Shown here: positions 1 through 7,152 of the stretch, one piece after another
Numbering within the stretch: position 1 is the first letter of the stretch
Layout: the number at the start of each line of letters is the position of its first letter
Assembly (NCBI GenBank): GCA_020024175.1
Contig: JAHHUB010000051.1
Span: forward strand, 1-10,108
Direction of reading: 5' to 3'
DNA length: 10,108 nt
DNA from: Oscillospiraceae bacterium
GTDB taxonomy: Bacteria > Bacillota > Clostridia > Oscillospirales > Ruminococcaceae
Made by a program: the position numbers and the translations under genes
Notes under the pieces: model-generated
Database searches by the model: none
What the model saw: only the letters and a program-made list of their open reading frames with translations
Told to the model about the DNA's origin: nothing

Positions 1-47
1 ATGTTAAATGGTCGGTTGTGGTAAACAAATTTTAGGAGGATAAATAT

Positions 48-698
48 ATGAAACATGATTTTGTTTATGTATCAAAAAATGATGCAAAACCAGTAAAAGA
101 AGAACTTATACAAATAATTCACCATGTTCAGGATCTAGTAAGAGATAAATTTACATTTGATTTTAGATTTATTGGAAGTTCAAAACAAAATATGATTACA
201 TATGATAGAAAATCAAATATTGGATTTGATTTTGATGTTAATATTGAAATTAACGATGAAGAGCAAAAATACACTTCAAAAGCAATAAAAGAAATTTTAA
301 TAAATGCTTTTAATAAAGTTATTATAAACTATGGCTATGATTATTGTGAAAATTCAACTCGTGTTATTACTTTTAAATTTAAAAATAAGAAATTTTCTAA
401 GATAATACATAGTTGCGATTTAGCGATTGTAAAAAACTATATTGATAATGACAACTATAAACATCAAGAATATATTCGTTTCAACAAAAACAATAATACA
501 TATCAGTGGTGCGAACAACCAAGCAATTACTATATGTTACATAAAAAAATTAATTGGCTAAAAGCCAATAATTATTGGAGTGATTTGAGAAACTATTATT
601 TGGACAAGAAAAACAGCAATACTGATCAATGTAAACATTCACGCTCCATTTTTGCTGAATCTGTTCATGAATTGTGTAAAAAATACAAATATAATTAA
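48..698 (+). CDS. Nucleotidyltransferase-fold hypothetical protein
   Basis: A 216-residue soluble protein of unknown role. The motif pattern seen is that of the nucleotidyltransferase superfamily: Gly43-Ser44-Ser45, then Asp61-Phe62-Asp63 on a predicted strand (GFDFDVNIEI), and a third acidic residue, Asp124, in CDLAIV. These would be the metal- and nucleotide-binding residues of the fold. The C-terminal third is rich in Asn, Tyr and Lys and has no motif I recognise. The start is well supported by AGGAGG at 34-39, eight bases before the ATG. The gene is visibly more AT-rich than its neighbours: two sampled 60-base lines hold only about a quarter G+C, against a third to a half in lines sampled from the nitrogenase-like operon. 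It faces that operon convergently and shows no functional link to it, so it may belong to an acquired segment extending left of the window. The superfamily call is moderate; substrate and role (tRNA-, antibiotic- or toxin/antitoxin-type) are unknown. Confidence 0.6.
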   Translation: MKHDFVYVSKNDAKPVKEELIQIIHHVQDLVRDKFTFDFRFIGSSKQNMITYDRKSNIGFDFDVNIEINDEEQKYTSKAIKEILINAFNKVIINYGYDYCENSTRVITFKFKNKKFSKIIHSCDLAIVKNYIDNDNYKHQEYIRFNKNNNTYQWCEQPSNYYMLHKKINWLKANNYWSDLRNYYLDKKNSNTDQCKHSRSIFAESVHELCKKYKYN

Positions 699-730
699 TA
701 CAAATAAATATACTTCAGTTTTGTAAAAAT

Positions 731-760
731 GTAAATATATGATGGTTTATATATATTTAC
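731..760. repeat. AT-rich inverted repeat after the first gene
   Basis: GTAAATATAT at 731-740 is exactly mirrored by ATATATTTAC at 751-760, with a ten-base loop. It lies 33 bases after the stop codon of the first gene. No T-run follows it and the stem is almost all A/T, so it would be a poor terminator. It may be only a chance feature of AT-rich DNA. Confidence 0.35.
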
Positions 761-800
761 CTTACTGTTTCACATTGTTAGCGGTTTTCTTTAATGAAAA

Positions 801-831
801 AATAAGCCTGTTTTAATAAAACAGGCTTATT
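801..831 (-). terminator. Intrinsic terminator of the nitrogenase-like operon
   Basis: A perfect 14-bp stem (801-814 with 818-831) carries the GC core AAGCCTG/CAGGCTT and closes on a three-base loop. On the minus strand it begins nine bases after the operon's last stop codon and is followed by a T-rich run (TTTT at 797-800, then CATTAAAG). On the plus strand the downstream ATAATATTTT is less convincing, but the hairpin may also stop transcripts from the first gene. Confidence 0.85.
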
Positions 832-839
832 ATAATATT

Positions 840-2072
840 TTATCTGAGCATTTGCAAATACTCTTCCAGATATTCTGTAATAAAATCAGCACCTCTTATA
901 CCCATAATAGGCAAGTGTTCAGCAATTTGAGCACCCCGTACAACAGGCATACTTATCCTTAAAAATACATTGTCCTTGGCGCAGAAACTCATAGATGGAT
1001 CATCACCTAAAATAATGCATCTATGAAGATTTTCAAGTTCGTCCATTCTCTCTTTTTCAGATTTATAGTACATTACTGTTTCGTCAGGATTTTTAATGTT
1101 TTTAAGGCTATGAAGGCATATTTTCTTTTGACTTGGGAATCCCATTTCAGCCAAAAATTTACCTATTCCTGTTATAGTTTCATACTCACCGATTAATACA
1201 GCAAGGGGCTTATCTTTTTTCAGCATCATAGTATTCATTGGATAATACACAGTATCTGATATTCTGTCGTTAATTTCCTCCAAACATTCCGGATTAATAG
1301 GTTTTCCTATAATTCCCGAAATTTCTTCAAGCCATTTAAGTGTACCCTTATATCCGTATGGAGCACCTTTAATATATGGTGTTCCAAACCTTTTGCGAAG
1401 TATTTCGGCAGCGTCAACACCCTCATCTCTTATAACAAGATTAGCTGCAGCTCCACCCATATTTTCAATATCTTCAATAGCTGTTTTTCCGCAAAGATAT
1501 GCACCTATTTTTATACCAAAAGCTTTATCTAAAAGGCGTTCTATTTCTGCTCTGTCGGAAGCAGCTCTGTAAGATCCCATGGAAAATCCAATTAAATTAA
1601 CTCTGTCTGTTTGTGGTTTTGGATTATCTATGGGAACTTCTTTAGCTAATAACTTATATGTTTCTTTAATGCCTGAAGAATAATCCCCTCTGAAACCGCC
1701 TTGTTCAAAAGACAGGAGTTTTGCCTGAACCTTTTCCTGCATATAATTGCAGACACCTTTTATATCTGAACCTATTACCGCAGCCACTGATGATGCTACA
1801 ACAAATATAACTTTTGGACATAAATTTTTATCAATTTCCACTATAGCTTCTTCCAGTCGTTTTGTGTCTCCCATTACCACATCATCTTCACTCATATGAG
1901 TAGTAAAAAGATGATTTTCCTGATTTGCACCCAATTCACTGAAAAGCCCCATACTAAAATGAGTTGTTCCTGCCGGGCCGTACTCTAAAATAACTGTATT
2001 TTCAATAGGAAGCAAACTCCAAATTATTCCCATTCTGTCTGATGGAACAGGAAGAAATCTTGTTAAGCTCAT
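840..2072 (-). CDS. Nitrogenase component-1-like protein, second subunit (cysteine-poor, NifK/BchB-like position)
   Basis: A 410-residue member of the nitrogenase component-1 family (NifD/K/E/N, BchN/B, CfbD, methylthio-alkane reductase). Family landmarks are EYGPAGTTHF (30-39), where NifK-type proteins have a Gly-Cys, and ASSVAAVIGSDI (93-104), matching the STC-x-E-x-IGDD motif. The cluster cysteines are missing: Thr36 and Ser95 stand where cysteines are usual, and the first ligand position (about Ser11) also lacks Cys. It therefore probably supplies few or no cysteine ligands and pairs with the upstream-encoded, cysteine-bearing protein. An NADH-type fold is suggested at VNLIGFSMGSY (158-168). 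It is the last gene of the operon, starting only two bases after the preceding stop codon. The ribosome site AAAAAGGAG (2081-2089) lies eight bases before the ATG. The family is secure. The role as non-catalytic or substrate-binding partner is inferred, and the substrate is unknown. Confidence 0.88.
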   Translation of the reverse strand: MSLTRFLPVPSDRMGIIWSLLPIENTVILEYGPAGTTHFSMGLFSELGANQENHLFTTHMSEDDVVMGDTKRLEEAIVEIDKNLCPKVIFVVASSVAAVIGSDIKGVCNYMQEKVQAKLLSFEQGGFRGDYSSGIKETYKLLAKEVPIDNPKPQTDRVNLIGFSMGSYRAASDRAEIERLLDKAFGIKIGAYLCGKTAIEDIENMGGAAANLVIRDEGVDAAEILRKRFGTPYIKGAPYGYKGTLKWLEEISGIIGKPINPECLEEINDRISDTVYYPMNTMMLKKDKPLAVLIGEYETITGIGKFLAEMGFPSQKKICLHSLKNIKNPDETVMYYKSEKERMDELENLHRCIILGDDPSMSFCAKDNVFLRISMPVVRGAQIAEHLPIMGIRGADFITEYLEEYLQMLR

Positions 2073-2074
2073 GG

Positions 2075-3370
2075 TTAAATCTCCTTTTTAAGTTCTCTTG
2101 ATTCATCGGCAGCTCTCACCAGTTCCTTTGTGATAAACTCAGTTATCTCAAAGCCCAGCATACTTGAAGTCCTGTCACATCTAACCATTGCTATTCCTTT
2201 TTTACGCAGACGATCAGCAAATTCATGTCCCAAATACAAATTGGGATGAATTACATCATATACATACTGCAAAGGAGCTATATTAGCTGTTTTTGTTACA
2301 TATGGATCAGCCTTTGCCAAAATATCATCTAAATATTCTTTGTCTTTTTCAAGGTCTACACTGACAGTCTGAATAATTTCCGGTTTCATTCCCAATTTAA
2401 CCATAAACTGATTGAATTCCATACAATCAAAAGGAGTGTTGCCGTAAATGTATGTAATACCGTCTAGTTTGTCTGCTGCTTGGTTTTGAGCATCTTTAGC
2501 ATTTTTGTACATTTCGTAAATTTTTTCAGGTACAGGCTTATCAAGAGTTTTAAAAAGTTTTTCATAAGCCTTTAAGATTTTATCAGGATTTGTAAATTTA
2601 TCAAAAAATACATAGGAAATTCCGAATTCCTCTTTCATTTTTTCAGCCAAAGGAAGTCCTATAGGATTTAATATAATATTTATACCTGCTCCCGATGCTT
2701 TTTTTATTTCTTCAACAGTACATCCACAGGGAAGCTGCATACCTATATTTATATCATTTTCACAAAGCAGTTTATAAAGTTCTGTATCTTCAAATCTGCC
2801 CAAACGCTGTCCGATAATATTTACAGAATTGTTTTTCTCTGTTTTTTCCATAATATCAAAACAAGCGGTAATGGTTCTCTCTATACCCGGCATATGGTTT
2901 TCACATTTAAAATGTTCTGTGTGTACAGATAAGAAAGGTATACCATATTTTTCGGTATAGCTGTCGGACATTGCTTCAATATCATCTCCGATAATTTCCA
3001 CAACGCAGGTAGATACTAAGAAAACTGCACTTGGATTATATTCCTTTACCAATTCTTCAACAGCATTATCCAACATTTTTCTGCATCCAAATGTTACATC
3101 TGATGAATCAAGAACAGCTGAAACACATCTTCCATTAAGTCCTCCGAATTCTTCTGAATGAATTGTCATATGTTTGGTGTAATATGTACATTCATCAGTT
3201 CCCACTACCAAAAGGACAGCATCTTTTATCCCTTTTACTGCCATTGCGGCACCCATAAGCGGGCAGTGAGTACCGGGAAACATAGCAGCAGTTAAACCCT
3301 TTATATCCTTGGAACAGGTTATATCTCTTAATTTTCCCAATCGAGAAATAATCTCATTTCCTTTATTCAT
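2075..3370 (-). CDS. Nitrogenase component-1-like protein, first subunit (three-cysteine, NifD/BchN-like)
   Basis: A 431-residue nitrogenase component-1 family protein. Three cysteines sit in the conserved cluster contexts: Cys36 in THCPLMGA, Cys61 in GTDECTYYTK and Cys122 in STCVVEIIGDD. The spacings of 25 and 61 residues equal those I recall for BchN (Cys26, Cys51, Cys112 in Rhodobacter capsulatus), whereas NifD (Cys62, Cys88, Cys154) is spaced 26 and 66. Where NifD has the FeMo-cofactor ligand (Cys275, in HCYRSM), this protein has Asn235 (IILNPIG). This points to a simple iron-sulfur cluster and not a FeMo-type cofactor. Extra cysteines occur as a C-x-C pair, Cys215 and Cys217. The length is close to BchN and shorter than NifD. 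AAAGGA (3381-3386) precedes the ATG by ten bases, and the gene lies 17 bases after the ATPase stop codon. It would form the catalytic complex with the next gene's product and take electrons from the NifH-like protein. Confidence 0.92.
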   Translation of the reverse strand: MNKGNEIISRLGKLRDITCSKDIKGLTAAMFPGTHCPLMGAAMAVKGIKDAVLLVVGTDECTYYTKHMTIHSEEFGGLNGRCVSAVLDSSDVTFGCRKMLDNAVEELVKEYNPSAVFLVSTCVVEIIGDDIEAMSDSYTEKYGIPFLSVHTEHFKCENHMPGIERTITACFDIMEKTEKNNSVNIIGQRLGRFEDTELYKLLCENDINIGMQLPCGCTVEEIKKASGAGINIILNPIGLPLAEKMKEEFGISYVFFDKFTNPDKILKAYEKLFKTLDKPVPEKIYEMYKNAKDAQNQAADKLDGITYIYGNTPFDCMEFNQFMVKLGMKPEIIQTVSVDLEKDKEYLDDILAKADPYVTKTANIAPLQYVYDVIHPNLYLGHEFADRLRKKGIAMVRCDRTSSMLGFEITEFITKELVRAADESRELKKEI

Positions 3371-3387
3371 AGTGTATATATCCTTTC

Positions 3388-4167
3388 CTATATTATTTCT
3401 TTATAAGCTATCAAAGGCTTATTTCTGCCTGGTACATTAATTATATCGCAGTCCACATTGTAAACTTCTTTCATCATTTGAGCAGTGATAACCTCAGACG
3501 GAGTACCTTCACTGTATTTTTTGCCATGGCAGATAACTACAATACGGTCGCTTATTTCAAGGGCCTGTGTCAAATCATGCAAAACCATAACTATGCCTAT
3601 CCCTGATTCCTTATTGAGTTTTTTTACAAGTCTCATGGTTTCTAATTGATGTGAAATATCTAAATATGTAGTAGGTTCATCCAAAAAAAGAATTTCCGGC
3701 TGCTGAGTTAAAACAGTGGCTATCCATACTCTTTGGGATTCACCACCAGAACACTCATTTATTGATTTTTCTCTCAAATCCCATGTTCCTGTAGCTTTCA
3801 AAGCCCAATCAATAATTTTTTCATCATCGGAATTATTTTTGCTGTACCATTTTTGATATGGCATTCTTCCGTATCCTACCAAATCTTTTACTTTAAAATC
3901 CGGAGGGGCAGAGTGCTTTTGGGGGAGGACACCCACTTGTCTTGCAAATTCTTTGTTTTCAAAATCCAAAAGGTTTTTGTCATTGAGATAAACAGAGCCT
4001 TTGCGGTATTTGAGGAGCCTTGTGAGAGCTTTTAAAACCGTGGATTTTCCTGAGCCGTTAGGTCCTATTATTGTAGTTATTTCACCTTTTTTTATATCTA
4101 TATCAATATTTTCAACGGCAGTGTAATCTCCGTAACTTATTACCAGGTTTTCCCCTTTAATTTCCAA
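3388..4167 (-). CDS. FecE/BtuD-type ABC transporter ATPase
   Basis: The ATP-hydrolysing subunit of an iron-siderophore/haem/cobalamin-type importer, on the inner face of the membrane with the permease encoded upstream. Counting from the proposed TTG start (259 residues), Walker A GPNGSGKST is at 35-43, the Q-loop Gln at 83 (VGVLPQK), the signature CSGGES at 139-144, Walker B ILFLDE at 159-164 and the switch His at 197 (VLHD). The signature has Cys where Leu is usual. The open frame runs back to a GTG at 4215, but that start has no ribosome site and would add 16 residues absent from typical FecE proteins. The TTG at 4165-4167 has AGAGAGG eight bases upstream and places LEIKGENLVISYG at the N-terminus, as the family expects. 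This leaves an 11-base overlap with the permease gene and suggests translational coupling. Family certain; start likely. Confidence 0.92.
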   Translation of the reverse strand: MEIKGENLVISYGDYTAVENIDIDIKKGEITTIIGPNGSGKSTVLKALTRLLKYRKGSVYLNDKNLLDFENKEFARQVGVLPQKHSAPPDFKVKDLVGYGRMPYQKWYSKNNSDDEKIIDWALKATGTWDLREKSINECSGGESQRVWIATVLTQQPEILFLDEPTTYLDISHQLETMRLVKKLNKESGIGIVMVLHDLTQALEISDRIVVICHGKKYSEGTPSEVITAQMMKEVYNVDCDIINVPGRNKPLIAYKEII

Positions 4168-5167
4168 TTGATTTTCCTCTCTTTCTAAGCATATATAAGA
4201 AGAATGGTCCTCCACAGACAGACATTATAATTCCCACAGGAATTTCCATACCGGGTACTATTACTCGTCCTATGGTATCGGCTAACAGCAATACCACCGA
4301 ACCCAATACCATACTTACAGGCAGCATGGCTTTATAGTCTGAACCTACAACTAATCGTGCAATATGAGGTACAACAAGTCCCACGAATCCTATCATTCCG
4401 GCTACTGAAACTGTAGATGCAGCCAAAAATGCGGCTACAGCCGATAATAATATTCTGCTTCCGCTGACTTTTACTCCCAGACTTTTTGCCATTTCATCCC
4501 CTAATTGCAGGGCATTGGCACTTTTTATACATAAAAGTGCCAAAATCAAGCCTACAGCGGAATATGCTACTACTAATTTAACATGATACCAGCTTCTTCC
4601 GGACAAACTTCCGTTCATAAAAGCCAGAACGCCTTCCAAGCTGTCAGAATTAAGCATTTGCAAAAGTGCATTATATGCTCCCAAAACAGAATTTATGGCA
4701 ACACCGGAAAGAATAATTCTAGTGGGATCAACTCCGTCTTTCCATGCCATAGTGTAAATAAGGCAGCAAGCAAGACAAGCACCTCCGAATGCAAAAAGCG
4801 GAACGGCAGAAGTCATATGTGGGAAAAGCAGAAGAATGGTTGTGGCTGCTGTTCCAGCTCCTGCGGATACACCTATTGTACCGGGATCCGCAAGAGGGTT
4901 TTTCATAACTGACTGCAGCAATGCACCTGCTGCAGATAAAGATGCCCCTACCAAAACAGCAATTATAACTCTGGGCATTCTTAAATTAATTACAATGGTT
5001 TTTGTGGCAGAAGTTTCGGAGCTGAAAACTGCTTTTATTATTTCACTTAATGAATAACCGGCACTTCCCACTGCCACTGATATCAAAGCACTTATTGCCA
5101 ACAATATTATTAAAATTAAAAGTACAGTTGATACACGCAAAACCGAGAATTTTTTAACTGGTTTCAT
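4157..5167 (-). CDS. FecCD/BtuC-type ABC transporter permease
   Basis: A 336-residue integral membrane permease of the FecCD family, the translocation channel for Fe-siderophore, haem, cobalamin or related chelates. Family motifs are all present: LRMPR (62-66), GALLQ (81-85), NPLADP (90-95) followed by GTIGVSAGAG, DPTRIILSGVAIN (147-159), GFVGLVVPHIAR (260-271), GMEIPVGI (306-313) and GGPFFLYML (319-327). About ten hydrophobic segments are visible, the first at about 12-34. Only one permease gene is present, so the channel is probably a homodimer as in BtuC. AAGGAG at 5175-5180 lies seven bases before the ATG and overlaps the stop codon of the binding-protein gene, four bases upstream, so the two are likely translationally coupled. 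The 3' end overlaps the ATPase gene. The exact substrate cannot be told from the permease. Confidence 0.94.
   Translation of the reverse strand: MKPVKKFSVLRVSTVLLILIILLAISALISVAVGSAGYSLSEIIKAVFSSETSATKTIVINLRMPRVIIAVLVGASLSAAGALLQSVMKNPLADPGTIGVSAGAGTAATTILLLFPHMTSAVPLFAFGGACLACCLIYTMAWKDGVDPTRIILSGVAINSVLGAYNALLQMLNSDSLEGVLAFMNGSLSGRSWYHVKLVVAYSAVGLILALLCIKSANALQLGDEMAKSLGVKVSGSRILLSAVAAFLAASTVSVAGMIGFVGLVVPHIARLVVGSDYKAMLPVSMVLGSVVLLLADTIGRVIVPGMEIPVGIIMSVCGGPFFLYMLRKRGKSIGN
4176..4182 (-). promoter_or_regulatory. Ribosome binding site deciding the ATPase start
   Basis: AGAGAGG on the minus strand lies inside the end of the permease gene, eight bases before a TTG codon at 4165-4167. It is the main reason for preferring the TTG over the upstream GTG at 4213-4215, which has no purine-rich site in front of it. 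Confidence 0.65.
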
Positions 5168-5171
5168 TTAA

Positions 5172-7124
5172 TTACTCCTTATAAAAGGATTCTATTGTAT
5201 TGATAAAATCTTCCATATTATCAATAAAGCCTATACCTGTATTAGCAATATATTTTGATGAGAAGTAAAGGACTTTACCATCTTTGATAGCCGGAATACT
5301 ATTCCAATAATTTGGATTTTTTGCAAAATCTTCTTCCATAACTTTTTTATGATCTTCTCCGTTTGGAGAACCGCCTACACAGAGAACCAAATCAGGATTA
5401 TAACTTATAGCCTGTTCCATATCAAGCAATGCCATAGGTGATGTAGAGTTTGAATAAACATTCTTAAAGCCCATCATTTTTGCCATAGTTGCAAGAGAAC
5501 CGCTTTCTGTTTGGATGTAATGTGAAGGTGGAGCAGACTGGAGTACCATTACACTTTTATTGGAATATTTGCTCTGCATTTCATTGAGTTTCTTTTCCAA
5601 AGCATCAAATCTTGCTATCAATTCCTTGCTCTTGTCAGATGATTGTCCAAAAGCATCAACCAATGCCATTGTCTGATCTTTTACTGAGGAATATGGAACT
5701 GTATGACCTGCGTCAACATAATAAACAGGTATATTTGCTTCGCTTAAAACTTTTCCGTATGTATCTTTGGAATTAGCACCTAAAATAACCAAATCAGGTT
5801 CCAATGCAATAACTGTTTCAATATCAAAATTTGAATTCATTCCAATATCCAGTTTTTCTGTAGAAGATTCTAAATCAGCTGGCCATTGTATAGCGCCGCC
5901 CTTTGGAATAGCAATCATTTTTACGCCCAATTCATGAAGAGCAAGAACAGGAGCTTTACTCATAACAACTACTTTTTCAGGCATTTTTTTCAAAGTCAAA
6001 GCTTCAGTAAAACCTTTTTCTTTCATACTTGCAGGATAGTTAATTGTTACTTCAGTAGTTTCAGCCTTAGCAGATGTTTTATCTGAACCAAACTTTGTTT
6101 CTAACATATCAATTAAAGAATTAATGCTGTTTATAATATGTATTCCTTTAGATGTTACATATTCGTTTGAAAGGTAGATGATATTATTATTTTTAACTGC
6201 GTCCAAAGACATCCAAATTTTAGCGTTTTTGTTGAATTCTTCTTTATAAAGTTTTTCGAGTGCATCTGCTGTAGGTGCTGTGGGAGAAAGTGCAAATATA
6301 ACTTCCGGGTTAAGTTCAACTAATTTTTCCAAATCCAATGGTGCCATACGAAGGCTTGCATCTACTAATTTGTCAGATATATTTTCATAAGGCAGCATTG
6401 AAAGTATGCTTCCGAAGTAACTCATGGATGTTTGCTGATAAGCAGGTGGTACACCGAACAAAACCATTGCTTTTTTGCTGCTTGTGGAGCTTCTGAATTT
6501 TTCAGCTCTTTCTTCCACTGCTTTAAATTCGTTTTCAATTTCCTTAGCCATTTCTTCAGAACCAAAAGAACGGGCAAATACCATAGCTTCTTCCTTTACT
6601 TCTTTATATGAAATGGAAGGACCTTCACTTGTATAATAAACCGGAATATTGGCATCTTTGAGTTGTTTTTCGTAAGTTTCTTTGAGGTGGTTTCCCATAA
6701 TAACCAAATCGGGTTCCATAGAAATTACAGTTTCCAAATCCAGATTATTCATTCCAGTTTCAATTACAGGAAGTTCTTTTACCCAGTCAGGGAAATTTAT
6801 ATAATCAGGAGATTTTCTGAAAGCTATTGGTTTTACATCACAGCGTACTAAAATTTGCATAGCTGAATTTGAAAGTACAACTACTTTTTGAGGTTTTTGA
6901 GGGAGAACAAGTTTTTCTCCTTCTGTTTCTTTCATATAAGAAGGATAATAAATTACAAATTCTTTATTTTCTTCACTTTCGGTTGTGCTGCTTTCACTTG
7001 TTTGTGAACTTGATGATTCTTCAGATATATTTGAAGATGTGTTATCCTTAGGTTCGGACGAACAGGATGCAAGCATTGTAAGAGATAATGCTGCTGCTAA
7101 AATTACTGTTATAAATTTTTTCAT
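5172..7124 (-). CDS. Tandem-domain substrate-binding lipoprotein for a FecB/BtuF-type importer
   Basis: A 650-residue extracytoplasmic binding lipoprotein. Residues 1-20 are a signal peptide ending in a lipobox (LASC, lipid-bearing Cys21), followed by a Ser/Thr/Glu-rich linker (22-54). Two complete class III periplasmic-binding-protein domains follow, at about 55-346 and 357-648. They align along their length: YYPSYMKE (59-66) with NYPASMKE (362-369), GMNNLDLETVISMEPDLVIMG (124-144) with the matching stretch at 428-449, and IPVYYTSEG (160-168) with IPVYYVDAG (465-473). Single-domain relatives are about half this length, so this is an internal duplication or fusion. The domains have diverged in possible ligand residues, for example His474 in domain 2 against Pro169 in domain 1. 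The likely ribosome site GAAAGGAA (7133-7140) lies eight bases before the ATG. It is the second gene of the operon and delivers ligand to the permease encoded next. Ligand unknown; a metal chelate or tetrapyrrole is the family expectation. Confidence 0.92.
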   Translation of the reverse strand: MKKFITVILAAALSLTMLASCSSEPKDNTSSNISEESSSSQTSESSTTESEENKEFVIYYPSYMKETEGEKLVLPQKPQKVVVLSNSAMQILVRCDVKPIAFRKSPDYINFPDWVKELPVIETGMNNLDLETVISMEPDLVIMGNHLKETYEKQLKDANIPVYYTSEGPSISYKEVKEEAMVFARSFGSEEMAKEIENEFKAVEERAEKFRSSTSSKKAMVLFGVPPAYQQTSMSYFGSILSMLPYENISDKLVDASLRMAPLDLEKLVELNPEVIFALSPTAPTADALEKLYKEEFNKNAKIWMSLDAVKNNNIIYLSNEYVTSKGIHIINSINSLIDMLETKFGSDKTSAKAETTEVTINYPASMKEKGFTEALTLKKMPEKVVVMSKAPVLALHELGVKMIAIPKGGAIQWPADLESSTEKLDIGMNSNFDIETVIALEPDLVILGANSKDTYGKVLSEANIPVYYVDAGHTVPYSSVKDQTMALVDAFGQSSDKSKELIARFDALEKKLNEMQSKYSNKSVMVLQSAPPSHYIQTESGSLATMAKMMGFKNVYSNSTSPMALLDMEQAISYNPDLVLCVGGSPNGEDHKKVMEEDFAKNPNYWNSIPAIKDGKVLYFSSKYIANTGIGFIDNMEDFINTIESFYKE

Positions 7125-7152
7125 ATCCTTATTTCCTTTCTGTTTTTATGAT

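Noticed and set aside
1..35. C-terminal end of an upstream gene
   Set aside because: Two frames end here (stops at 22-24 and 33-35), giving only seven to ten residues each; nothing lets me choose or recognise either.
731..760. Inverted repeat as an attachment site of a mobile element
   Set aside because: No second copy, integrase or tRNA gene is in the window to support this.
778..783. A third GTTAGC operator half-site downstream of the operon
   Set aside because: A single six-base half without its mirror; expected by chance.
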